From Myxococcales bacterium (GTDB taxonomy: Bacteria; Myxococcota_A; UBA9042; UBA3505), in NCBI GenBank assembly GCA_002728755.1, contig PBVT01000069.1, positions 1 to 45,340 of the forward strand: a stretch of 45,340 nt of DNA, given 5' to 3'. Positions 25,190-32,735 of this stretch are shown here, one piece after another. Each line of letters begins with the position of its first letter. The stretch's first letter is position 1. The position numbers and the translations under genes were made by a program. The notes beneath the pieces were generated by a model, which saw only the letters and a program-made list of their open reading frames with translations, was not told the origin of the DNA and did not search any database.

Positions 25190-27400
25190 TCAGGGCTCTT
25201 CTGTCGTTGTCGCGTCGTACCAATGTACCGATACCGAGCTCAACACGGGGCTGGCGAGTGGATCCGAAGACGTCAGTCGTACCTCCATCTCCAGGTATCG
25301 ATGATGGTTTGCGAGGAGTGTTGTCAGGTCAGCCGGGTTTGATGTGGCATATTCGGACCACTCTTTTTCCTCTAATCCAGGCAGGTTGGTCGATGAGCGA
25401 ACCCGGACCAGAATGTCCGTGACTTCACCATCTTCAATGCCTTGCCAGGAGGCTGATTGCCAGATCAGATCTGTCGAGCCGGAGTCAAAAATTCGAGTCC
25501 AACTCCCCACCGGTTTTACGAAGCGAAGAAACTGCACTCCGGAGAAATCACTATAGGTGTATGGGTCGTCTCCGAAGGTGGTGGTGATGTTTACGGTGGG
25601 CTCATTATCCCAATTCGCCACATCGACCTGTGCGGCTGTATTTGTGCTCCGACCAGCGGTCCATAGCCAGCCGTTCTTGTCGAAGGCGATACCCACGGGG
25701 CGTTGAATCCCGCTTCCCATATCTAGAAGACTATGGGTCGTCATATCGGGATCGACCCGCGCGATATGACTCATCAGGACGGCGGGAGTCCACCAGCCGG
25801 ACCCAAACGATTCATGGCTCAGGGCGGTAAAGATATTACCATTCTCGTCCACAGTCAGACCGCGGGGTGTGCCTTCGGGAATGGCGTGCCATTCCCAGAT
25901 CTCAGTGGACGGTGTGAATCGAAAGATACCGCGACAATCCATGGATGAGACCAGGACCCGGCCCTCGAGGTCCATACTGATCCCATAGGTCTGGAAACAG
26001 TCGTGTAATTCTTCCGGGGGGACGTAGGTGCCGATCAGGGTATTGGTCGCGATATCGATCTTTTCCAGGCTCTGGACCGCTGGATCAAAACTATGGTCCC
26101 AGCCATCGTTGTTGACGATCCAGACATTTCCTTCGGAATCCGCCGTCGCACCGTATGGTTTCCCTGTCACATCCACGATAGCGAGAATTTCACATGCATC
26201 GGGGTTGGCTTCTGTATCGACCGAATCTCCAGAGATCTTGTACATCTGACGCCCATTGAAGCTTCCGGCCCAGACGTTGTTTTCGGCATCGATCGCCACA
26301 GCTCGAACAATCTCTGGGACGTCCGCGCGGCAGATAAACAGGCCATCTTTATCCAGGTGTACGATGTTGGAACAGGCGGGGTCATCTGGACAGTCTTTGC
26401 CTCTATTTCCGACCCAGACCGAGCCATCGTCTACAACGACTGCCGTGCGAGATGGTTCTTCTCCGTAGGACGCGACTACAAGATCGGCCGTCCCCGTATC
26501 TGCATCAAACCGGGCCAGCGTGCCGGACTCGGTGTTGGCGATCCAAATCGATGACAGTTCCTTCGTGGAGACGTCGATACAGATGGTGTCTGGGTTCGTG
26601 CAATCCTGGTGAGGATCTCCTGGCGGGTCGGAGCTGGCCCCATCGAATGCTCCGCTCTCCCATCCTTCACTGCCACTCACGCTTTCGACTTTCACAGTGC
26701 AGTTGGTGGAACATTGGCACGGCTCAAAGGTGCAGGGATCGAGAAAGACGTCTCCGTCGCATTGTTCTCCCTGGTCGAGGAGCCCATTCCCACAACTCTC
26801 GTCACTTAAACAATCGGCAGCGCAGCCATCAAAGTCGACCTGGTTCCCGTCGTCACAGACTTCATCGCCTTCGACCTCCTGGTTTCCACAGCAACTCTCG
26901 ATGGGCTCTATCGTACATCCGGTGCTGGGATCACAGGAGTCGACGGTGCAGGTGTTGTTATCGTCGCATTCCAGTGCTTCTCCAGTACACTCCCCTTCGA
27001 CACATCCATCATTCTGGGTGCAGGCATCGCCATCGTCACAGATCTGTGCGTGGAAGGTATAGATGCAGCCGTCCTGCGGGTCGCAGGAGTCCGACGTACA
27101 AACGTTATCGTCGTTGCAGTCCATGGCGGCCTGGGCCACGCAGAGACCGTTTACGCAGTAATCATCTACCGTACAGAAATTTCCATCGTCACAGGGGGTA
27201 TCGAGATATTGGAAAATACACCCCTGCGCTCCAACACCACAGATTCCCTCCGTACAGGGATTATCGTCGACGCAATCTGCATTGCTCTGGCAAGCCCCAG
27301 TCGCTCGATCGGTAGCGGAGCATGCCAATAGCCCCATTCCTACCACAAGCCCTAGGCTCATTAGAATCATACGGAAATTGGATTGTATCGTTCCCTTCAT
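25190..27400 (-). CDS. Cys-rich beta-propeller lipoprotein (DUF4215 + NHL-like), paralogue of 2305-4632
   Basis: 736 aa. ATG 27400 has GGAG upstream. Signal peptide to GLLAC (Cys27). Residues ~36-170 hold repeats of the CDDxNxCTxDxCxxxxGC type. A DUF4215-like unit follows (VCDDGNQVDFDGCAADC, ~185-205), then a GNGLLDQGEQCDGD unit. From ~275 to 600 there are propeller blades with SSIWIANTESGTLARFD, GSVWVGNRG, GISMDLEGRVLVSS and GIAFDKNGWLWTAG. The C-terminal ~130 residues (from DPYTYSDFSG) are homologous to the end of the 2305-4632 product; the two proteins differ in their N-terminal Cys modules. First gene of an operon with the PAP2 and L-domain genes; sigma-54-type site at 27463-27478. A binding role is more likely than catalysis. 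Confidence 0.88.
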   Translation of the reverse strand: MKGTIQSNFRMILMSLGLVVGMGLLACSATDRATGACQSNADCVDDNPCTEGICGVGAQGCIFQYLDTPCDDGNFCTVDDYCVNGLCVAQAAMDCNDDNVCTSDSCDPQDGCIYTFHAQICDDGDACTQNDGCVEGECTGEALECDDNNTCTVDSCDPSTGCTIEPIESCCGNQEVEGDEVCDDGNQVDFDGCAADCLSDESCGNGLLDQGEQCDGDVFLDPCTFEPCQCSTNCTVKVESVSGSEGWESGAFDGASSDPPGDPHQDCTNPDTICIDVSTKELSSIWIANTESGTLARFDADTGTADLVVASYGEEPSRTAVVVDDGSVWVGNRGKDCPDDPACSNIVHLDKDGLFICRADVPEIVRAVAIDAENNVWAGSFNGRQMYKISGDSVDTEANPDACEILAIVDVTGKPYGATADSEGNVWIVNNDGWDHSFDPAVQSLEKIDIATNTLIGTYVPPEELHDCFQTYGISMDLEGRVLVSSMDCRGIFRFTPSTEIWEWHAIPEGTPRGLTVDENGNIFTALSHESFGSGWWTPAVLMSHIARVDPDMTTHSLLDMGSGIQRPVGIAFDKNGWLWTAGRSTNTAAQVDVANWDNEPTVNITTTFGDDPYTYSDFSGVQFLRFVKPVGSWTRIFDSGSTDLIWQSASWQGIEDGEVTDILVRVRSSTNLPGLEEKEWSEYATSNPADLTTLLANHHRYLEMEVRLTSSDPLASPVLSSVSVHWYDATTTEEP

Positions 27401-27462
27401 ATCAAGATTTCTCCAATTGATTGGCCACTTCCGGTGTAGTTGTTCCTAGCCCCAGAACAACA

Positions 27463-27478
27463 AGCAAAACCATTGCCG
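27463..27478 (-). promoter_or_regulatory. sigma-54-type promoter of the propeller/PAP2/L-domain operon
   Basis: Minus-strand CGGCAAT-GGTT-TTGCT has GG and GC 10 nt apart and a perfect TTGCT -12 block; the -24 block has one or two mismatches to TGGCACR. It lies ~63 nt upstream of ATG 27400. Confidence 0.6.
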
Positions 27479-27565
27479 ATACGAACGATCGCATACACCC
27501 ACCGAATCCCATATTTGGTGATCCTACCCGATTTGGGGAGGAAGCGCGACGACTAAGCCAGAAAT

Positions 27566-27997
27566 TCAGTCACAGAATTCGTAGTCCAGGGTGACCATGC
27601 CGACATCCATGGTCTTAATCCAGACCCGAAAATAGCCGCTGGTCTTATTGGCTCGTACCGTAAATCCATGACCCTCTTCGGGGAGCAGGAAGATGTTGTC
27701 TTCCTCTGCGTCTGTCGGTGCTGTACAGGGAACATCCGTCAGGGAGTCGAATTTGATGCGGTTGAAGTCGTGGAGTGGTTGGTAGTCCGTTCCAAACCGC
27801 CCGCCTTTCAGATCGAGAGAGGAGCTATGTTTGTGGGCTACCAGGTCAGACTTGAGCCCCGACCCATCCGAAACAACAGTACCATCGGAGGCGATAAGAC
27901 CTTCATTCGCCTCGAGCGTAACGGTTCGAACACCGGGGTCGGTTGAGCAGGCGATGACACCGAAAAATAGCAGGGACAAGGAAAGACGTACGAACAT
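27566..27997 (-). CDS. small lipoprotein of unknown function
   Basis: 143 aa. ATG 27997 follows GGAG. Clear lipoprotein signal LLFFGVIAC (Cys17). The mature part begins with a Val/Thr/Glu-rich strand and ends with alternating hydrophobic strands (FRVWIKTMDVGMVTLDYEFC), suggesting a small beta-sandwich. Two Cys (VPC and the penultimate Cys) may pair. I do not recognise a family. It has its own well-placed promoter at 28021-28049 and stands alone between the propeller operon and the membrane protein gene. Confidence 0.75.
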   Translation of the reverse strand: MFVRLSLSLLFFGVIACSTDPGVRTVTLEANEGLIASDGTVVSDGSGLKSDLVAHKHSSSLDLKGGRFGTDYQPLHDFNRIKFDSLTDVPCTAPTDAEEDNIFLLPEEGHGFTVRANKTSGYFRVWIKTMDVGMVTLDYEFCD

Positions 27998-28020
27998 GTG
28001 TAGCTCCAGGCAGGATGGGC

Positions 28021-28049
28021 ATCATAGACGACTGGAGTTGGTCTGACGA
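28021..28049 (-). promoter_or_regulatory. promoter of the small lipoprotein (TCGTCA-N17-TATGAT)
   Basis: TATGAT at 28021-28026, exact 17-nt spacer, TCGTCA at 28044-28049 on the minus strand, giving a leader of ~17 nt that contains the GGAG RBS. Confidence 0.65.
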
Positions 28050-28070
28050 GTCGTATCTAGAGAGAGCGAA

Positions 28071-28988
28071 TTACGAAAGGATCGTCAGATGTCTGGCGGA
28101 GGCCGCCCAGCGGGAAAGATAGTAGCTTCCCGGTGGTACCGACGCGTTGTCTGGAGCTTCGGTCGACCAGGTACCCTGGGTAACGAGCCCCCACTCTTGT
28201 GGGTTCTCTATTTGCCTTGCATCGGGCACGAGGGGCCGTATGGCTTTGGCGTGCATAGCCGAGGAAAACGATGCGTCTGCGTATAGTTGCCCGTCAGGCC
28301 AGTTCTTTTGCCAGTGGCCGAGAGTGCTTCGGTGGATCGACCGAAGGTGTAGAGGGGACGGACCTCGTACCGTGGATCCGTCTACCCCATCCCAGCATTG
28401 GTCGCCAGCCAGATTGCCGACATAGAAGCCTGTTCGATGCGGAAGGGTGGCCCTGGGGCAGGTGGATGATTCTGGCGCTCGAAAGAGGCTGAGGGAACGG
28501 GCGATTGAGCAATGAACGATCCAATCCTCCCCTATGGTTGCGATGCGGGATCGGGCAAGCCATCCCAGGGGAATCGCGTGACCTTCTGGAGTCACCGCGA
28601 GCTCCAACTCCGGGCTTAAACCAGCGTAGATCTCTGCGTCGATAGGCGCTGTCGGTCGCGCTTTATAGCCCCACAGCCACTGACGCCTATGCATATAATT
28701 CAGCAAGGCGAATAGAAGAAGCGCTGTGACCAGATGGACCGGCTCGGTTGAGCCGGCGCGTTGGCCGAAAACGTTCGTGAGGGCAACGGTGGAGGTGAAG
28801 ACGACGACAGGAGATAGAAGAAACCAGAGTCGGCGTACCTGGCCCAGGAGTGGACGAAGCCACGTCTGTCCGGCGAGGGTATAGAGCCAATACGCAGCTA
28901 CGAATAGACCTGTGATAGCCAGGCCCAGGTAGGTTACCCATAGGGCAATTCTATAGATTACGTCTGGATCCATATTACGATGTTCCAT
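28071..28988 (-). CDS. membrane protein with degenerate DUF3179-like domain
   Basis: 305 aa. Three predicted transmembrane segments at ~10-37, 52-72 and 80-95, then a soluble domain. Its phrases (GHAIPLGWLARSRI, DWIVHCSIARSLSLF, RTGFYVGNLAG, GHWQKNWPDGQLY) follow the order of DUF3179 proteins. Those normally carry a YCxxC pair; here the first Cys is kept (HCSIARS) and the second is Arg. DUF3179 function is unknown. The start is ATG 28988, or ATG 28973 (MDPDV), which has a slightly better upstream purine tract. The promoter at 29004-29032 would leave a leader of only ~10 nt for 28988. Confidence 0.65.
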   Translation of the reverse strand: MEHRNMDPDVIYRIALWVTYLGLAITGLFVAAYWLYTLAGQTWLRPLLGQVRRLWFLLSPVVVFTSTVALTNVFGQRAGSTEPVHLVTALLLFALLNYMHRRQWLWGYKARPTAPIDAEIYAGLSPELELAVTPEGHAIPLGWLARSRIATIGEDWIVHCSIARSLSLFRAPESSTCPRATLPHRTGFYVGNLAGDQCWDGVDGSTVRGPSPLHLRSIHRSTLGHWQKNWPDGQLYADASFSSAMHAKAIRPLVPDARQIENPQEWGLVTQGTWSTEAPDNASVPPGSYYLSRWAASARHLTILS

Positions 28989-29003
28989 CGGATTGGAGGC
29001 TTG

Positions 29004-29032
29004 ATTCTACGTCAGCTATAGGGGCTTGGCGA
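29004..29032 (-). promoter_or_regulatory. promoter of the DUF3179-like gene (TCGCCA-N17-TAGAAT)
   Basis: TAGAAT (29004-29009), 17-nt spacer, TCGCCA (29027-29032) on the minus strand. Identical boxes and spacing occur at 40633-40661 and 44702-44730. Confidence 0.7.
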
Positions 29033-29063
29033 GGATGCTGCCCGGGGATAGATACGGAAATCC

Positions 29064-29092
29064 TTGTCACGGCGGCTCGGGTTGCCTATGTA
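29064..29092 (+). promoter_or_regulatory. promoter of the DUF2288 gene (TTGTCA-N17-TATGTA), near-leaderless
   Basis: TTGTCA at 29064-29069, 17-nt spacer, TATGTA at 29087-29092. The start codon begins 7 nt after the -10, so the transcript would start at or next to the ATG. Confidence 0.55.
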
Positions 29093-29098
29093 GGGGCC

Positions 29099-29398
29099 AT
29101 GAGTGATTCCACCCAAGAGACTCTACGCGAGCAGATCGCGGCGGACGTAGACAAGGTCGAATGGCAAGCCCTTGCCGGCCACGCCCGTCGTGAGAACGTT
29201 GTATTGGTGGATTCCTCTCTCGACCTGGTGGATATCGCGCATGGTATCGCGACCGATCAGGTGGATTTGATTGGACCGCTGATGGAGCAGGGGCTCATAA
29301 CCAAATCAGAAGAGAATGACTTCGAAGCCGAGCAGGTATTTCGCTTCGTGATTATCCAGCCTTTCGTTGTGGTCACCCCCCACGCAGAGGAAGACTGA
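29099..29398 (+). CDS. DUF2288 family protein
   Basis: 99 aa, the usual length for the family. ATG 29099. The sequence follows the DUF2288 pattern: LREQIAADVDKVEWQAL, then VVLVDSSLDLVDIAHGIA, then QVFRFVIIQPFVVVTP near the end. It is a small cytoplasmic protein without signal peptide or catalytic motif; the family has no established function. It is one of the few non-exported products here. The promoter at 29064-29092 places transcription start at the ATG, so translation may be leaderless. A very short hairpin (AGCCG-ATT-CGGCT-TTT) follows the stop at 29403-29418. Confidence 0.85.
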   Translation: MSDSTQETLREQIAADVDKVEWQALAGHARRENVVLVDSSLDLVDIAHGIATDQVDLIGPLMEQGLITKSEENDFEAEQVFRFVIIQPFVVVTPHAEED

Positions 29399-29466
29399 TC
29401 GGAGCCGATTCGGCTTTTATCGATGGAAGACTTTCCCTTCGTTCGGGCTCTGGTAAGCTGATCCGT

Positions 29467-29799
29467 ATGCACCACCCGGAAGGCCCAGAAGAGAACGATG
29501 TATCTATCCAACGGATAGACGAGACGGGCTTAGAACGTCGGTCGATCTTGAAGCTGGGAGCCCTGGCTGCTGGAGTGTTGGTTCTGCACCCGATGGAGGC
29601 GTTGGCTCGAGGGTATGTGACCCGCCGTGTGCGCCTGAAGACATTGCCTGGCGGGTCGAAGCCCGAGGAGATCCCACAAGGCCCTATCGATCTGCCTGCC
29701 TGGAAATATGGGAGCAGCAGTACAGCCACCGATACGGTGTTGATGTTTCGCGGAGATCCATCCCACCAATTTTATGGTACCGGCGCAGTACCCGACTAG
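29467..29799 (+). CDS. Tat-signal protein fragment, apparently the N terminus of a PQQ-propeller protein
   Basis: 110 aa, ATG 29467 with a weak GGTAAG upstream. A twin-arginine signal is clear: ERRSILKLG followed by LAAGVLVL and a likely cleavage after EALA. Such signals export folded proteins. The mature part contains TVLMFRGDPSHQFYGTG, which resembles the start of large exported PQQ-like beta-propeller proteins (FRGNPxxxxYGTGPVP), but the frame stops at TAG 29797 just where the first blade should begin. Either a short Tat-exported protein is made, or this is the remnant of a decayed gene (see the pseudogene entry). Confidence 0.55.
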   Translation: MHHPEGPEENDVSIQRIDETGLERRSILKLGALAAGVLVLHPMEALARGYVTRRVRLKTLPGGSKPEEIPQGPIDLPAWKYGSSSTATDTVLMFRGDPSHQFYGTGAVPD

Positions 29800-29901
29800 C
29801 CGGGGGTGATCTGGGCCCATCGAATGCTTGATTTCAACACGCGTTTACGCGGACGGCCGATTACCTGGAAGGGTACGGGCTGGTTTTACTGTCTGGGTTA
29901 G
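29467..29901 (+). pseudogene. decayed PQQ-propeller gene: in-frame UAG and 3' truncation
   Basis: Past TAG 29797 the same frame continues for 33 codons with family-like sequence (PGVIWAHRMLDF, then WKGTGW) and ends at TAG 29899. In intact relatives, as I recall them, a GTGxVPxxPxxxW phrase runs on to TGWTGQ and several hundred residues of blades. Continuity of that phrase across the stop supports a nonsense mutation followed by loss of the 3' part at the junction with the convergent gene. Confidence 0.5.
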
Positions 29902-31742
29902 TTCTTACAGCAGTAGACCGCCATCTGGGTACTGCTACCGGATGAGAAGGTATTGTCCCAGGAACAGCAACTACCCGATCCTTTGAGGATTGTTGTTTTG
30001 CTATCGTCGTAGAGGTACTTCCCGCTATTCCAGGGGTTGTAGCCGCCGTCGCAGGAGCTGACGTCACAATTCCAGATGTTGGTATTATCTGGGGCTCCGG
30101 CAATCCAGGTACCGTTGTACCGTGGGGCCTGCAGCTCGCCCCATGAGGTTAAAGTACCACCAGGGTAGACACCTTTGGGATACCGGTCATTCCACTGCGA
30201 ATAGGTGCATACGCTCCAACCGGTAGCGCAGGCCTCATCGATTTGTCCCGGATCATAGGTGTTTCCACATAGAACGACATGTAGTTCGGGAGTGGTGTAG
30301 GAGGGGTGCTCTGCTTGTTTGATGGCACAGCCCTGGGAGACGTTGTAGGTGCAATCGTTGGCGCAGGAATTGGCGTCGTCGTCATCACCGTCGTCGCATT
30401 CTTCGCCGGGATCGACCACATTATTTCCGCAGCCTTCGATACAGCTGCCTTCATGACAAGATGTGGTGTCGCCGGCACAATAGGTACCCAGATCGCCACA
30501 ACTGTTGCCGCAGTTGTCGGTAACCGCCACGGCACATGGAGTGACCGAGGGTAAACATTCGGTGGTGTCGAGGCCAGCACCGGCGTTCGGGCAGAGATTG
30601 CCGCAATTATCGTAGATGGGTTCACCGCAGGTCACAGTAGTGGGGTCGAGGCATTGGTCGGGGTTGAGGCCGGTTCCCAGGCCTCCACAGGCGGAACCAC
30701 AATCGTCCTCGATGGGGAGAGAACAGCCCACAGCTTCGGGTCCTGGGCAGATCTCATTGCACACCTTGAGTTTTTTCCATTCGCTGCCATCGCAGATCAT
30801 CAACACGCTCTCCGGAACATCGTAGTAGATGGTTCCCACATTATCGACACCACAATCGCTTTCGGTGCTGGTGGGGATCTGCGAGGTTTGTGTAGACGAG
30901 CAGGCCCAATTGGTCCCATTCCATATGGCGACCTGGCCGGATGCGCACGACAGGCTTGCGAGCGTATCCTGGTCTCCAGAACAAGACCAAGCTATACCAT
31001 TCCAGCTCGCGATCTCACCGGCGGCACAGAGTAGACTGGAGAGCGTATCGGTGTCGGCGTTGGTGGCGCAGATCCATTGGCCCCCATCCCATTTCAAGAT
31101 TTCGTCCAAGGCGCAGCTGATGCCCCCAAGGCTATCGTCATCACCGTCGGTGAGTTCGGCGGGTATACCGGTCAGGTCCCCCCAACTTCCGGAGAAGGAC
31201 GGGCCCGCTTCGTAGCCAAGAGATTCAAGAACGGCACCTAGTTCTGCCTCGGTTAGATAGCCCTCTATATCGGAGGCTTGTACAAAGCCGTCGGCCGGAA
31301 TGCCGCCGAGGCTGACCGCATTGGCCGATTCCACGGATTGATCGGCGACGCTGGCACGTAATGCATAGGGGGCCGATACCAGCCGTTGCCGTGGCTGCAA
31401 CGGGGGATGCGTGTTGATCTGGATGTCCAACCATCGGTTCCCCGTCAGGAACTCTGCGTCGAGAGGCTCTTCAACCCCGAGAGTGACACGGAAAATTCCA
31501 TTCTTGATGGTGACGCTCTCATGGAACTCGGTCCAGAGAAGGGTCCCCTCAATGGGGGCGTCGTAAAGAGAAAAGCGGAATGTGTAGTTATCGGTGCAAT
31601 CCGTGGTGGAGTTACAATCGATGGGTACCCCCGTTACGTCGGTAAGATAGCCCTGGTATTCCAACCGCGAAGGTACATCGGCATGTGCTATGCCGGTTAC
31701 CAGAATAAAATAGAGAACAACCCCCAGATACGTGATTCGCAT
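29898..31742 (-). CDS. modular exported stalk protein with Cys-rich C-terminal tip (paralogue of 42737-44677)
   Basis: 614 aa. ATG 31742 follows GAGAGG. Sec signal peptide cleaved near GIAHA. Residues ~23-135 form the domain VPSRLEYQGYLTD...TFRFSLYD...NRWLDIQI...PRQRLVSAPYALRA, common at the start of exported fibre-like proteins. Next come repeats around ILKWDGGQWICA and DTLSSLLCAAGEIASWNG. Residues ~330-430 are Cys modules of the form CGxPIYDNCGNxC. A DUF4215-like unit follows (GEECDDGDDDDANSCANDC, ~455-475). The last ~140 residues are a separate domain with CATGWSVC and final VYCCKN, similar in layout to the C terminus of 8679-10001. No lipobox, so probably secreted or peripheral. Its TAA overlaps the TAG of the convergent fragment (TTAG, 29898-29901). 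Confidence 0.85.
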   Translation of the reverse strand: MRITYLGVVLYFILVTGIAHADVPSRLEYQGYLTDVTGVPIDCNSTTDCTDNYTFRFSLYDAPIEGTLLWTEFHESVTIKNGIFRVTLGVEEPLDAEFLTGNRWLDIQINTHPPLQPRQRLVSAPYALRASVADQSVESANAVSLGGIPADGFVQASDIEGYLTEAELGAVLESLGYEAGPSFSGSWGDLTGIPAELTDGDDDSLGGISCALDEILKWDGGQWICATNADTDTLSSLLCAAGEIASWNGIAWSCSGDQDTLASLSCASGQVAIWNGTNWACSSTQTSQIPTSTESDCGVDNVGTIYYDVPESVLMICDGSEWKKLKVCNEICPGPEAVGCSLPIEDDCGSACGGLGTGLNPDQCLDPTTVTCGEPIYDNCGNLCPNAGAGLDTTECLPSVTPCAVAVTDNCGNSCGDLGTYCAGDTTSCHEGSCIEGCGNNVVDPGEECDDGDDDDANSCANDCTYNVSQGCAIKQAEHPSYTTPELHVVLCGNTYDPGQIDEACATGWSVCTYSQWNDRYPKGVYPGGTLTSWGELQAPRYNGTWIAGAPDNTNIWNCDVSSCDGGYNPWNSGKYLYDDSKTTILKGSGSCCSWDNTFSSGSSTQMAVYCCKN

Positions 31743-31771
31743 CGATACCTCTCGAAAAGCCCGAACCTCTA

Positions 31772-31800
31772 TAATAACGAAGTTGAAAAGCCATGGCGAG
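31772..31800 (-). promoter_or_regulatory. promoter of the stalk-protein gene (TCGCCA-N17-TATTAT)
   Basis: TATTAT at 31772-31777, 17-nt spacer, TCGCCA at 31795-31800 on the minus strand, within the 86-bp gap after the LysR gene. It supports separate transcription of the stalk gene. Confidence 0.7.
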
Positions 31801-31828
31801 GCCTACCCCACAAAACCACCCAAACAGC

Positions 31829-32731
31829 TCATGCAATGAGTGGCTGGCTCCGTAAGAAGTCGGCGAAAGATTCGAACACGGCGCTGGCCGGGTGGTCTTT
31901 TCGATATAACAACCGGAAGGTGTCCTGGAGCATATTCAGCTCGGGCAGAAGCTGAACCAGGGTGCCCTGTTGGATGTCATTGGCGACCAGGTATGTGGGC
32001 AATACGGCCACACCACGTCCCGCTTGGACCATCTGCCGAATCGCGGCCGTGGTTCCACAGACACGGATTTGTTCAAAGTCCAGTTCCGGATTGTCCGCGT
32101 CTAAGATATAGCGTGCGAGAGGTAGATCGGGGTTGGCGTCGAATAGACAATGGTTTGATGCCTGTGACGGACGATCCAGAGGGTGATTTTGTATATGGTT
32201 TGGGCTTCCTACCAGCATATAGGTCTCTGGATGTAGCACCTGCACCGACCATTCGGCCCGTGCAACCTGGGCACTGGTGACGACACAGTCGATGATACCG
32301 GCCCGGAGCTGATGGAGAATATCGGAGCCGACCCCGAAATAGGAGTCGATCTCCCAGGCCGGGTGGACCTCCTCAAAGCGAATGATGGATGGAAGTAGCC
32401 AGGATAGACCCAGCTCGAAGCGGGTGCCCAGGGTAATACGGACGGGAGTATCCGCTCCCTGGAGCACTGCTTCGACGCAGCGTCGAACCCCATCGATTGC
32501 ATTGCGGGCGACGGGTACCAACGAGAGCCCTGCGCGCGTCAGACGAACCGACCGTGTGGTACGGTGAAACAGCTCTTCTCCGAGGGCGCGCTCCATCTGC
32601 TTGATGCGTTGGCTGAACGCGGTCGGAGTGAGGGCCACCTCGTCGGCGGCCCTCCGGAAGTTGAGATGTTTCGCGCCGGCCAGAAAACAACGGAGACTAT
32701 CAATCGGTGGTATGTAGCTCGACGCAGGCAT
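31829..32731 (-). CDS. LysR-type transcriptional regulator
   Basis: 300 aa. ATG 32731 begins 4 bp after the stop of the upstream WD40-like gene, with GGAG overlapping that stop, so the two are coupled; longer starts inside the upstream gene are unlikely. The N-terminal winged HTH is clear (residues ~8-65: CFLAGAKHLNFRRAADEVALT, FSQRIKQMERALGEELFHRT, VRLTRAG). The effector-binding domain (~90-290) includes GRGVAVLPTYLV, the usual end of the second lobe. The inducer cannot be inferred. LysR proteins often control a divergent neighbour, but here none is divergent; the downstream stalk gene or the co-transcribed lipoprotein are possible targets. Confidence 0.93.
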   Translation of the reverse strand: MPASSYIPPIDSLRCFLAGAKHLNFRRAADEVALTPTAFSQRIKQMERALGEELFHRTTRSVRLTRAGLSLVPVARNAIDGVRRCVEAVLQGADTPVRITLGTRFELGLSWLLPSIIRFEEVHPAWEIDSYFGVGSDILHQLRAGIIDCVVTSAQVARAEWSVQVLHPETYMLVGSPNHIQNHPLDRPSQASNHCLFDANPDLPLARYILDADNPELDFEQIRVCGTTAAIRQMVQAGRGVAVLPTYLVANDIQQGTLVQLLPELNMLQDTFRLLYRKDHPASAVFESFADFLRSQPLIA

Positions 32732-32735
32732 GGGT

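Noticed and set aside
26452-27315. 287-codon plus-strand frame, very Arg/His/Ser-rich
   Set aside because: Composition is that expected from the complement of Cys/Asp/Gly codons in the DUF4215-type repeats; no RBS or signal.
29403-29418. Hairpin AGCCG-ATT-CGGCT plus TTTT after the DUF2288 gene
   Set aside because: Stem of five pairs with a 3-nt loop is too weak to call as a terminator; mentioned only under the gene.
29797-29799. UAG as pyrrolysine or programmed read-through
   Set aside because: No pyl genes, no stem-loop signal seen, and the downstream frame ends after 33 codons; gene decay is simpler.
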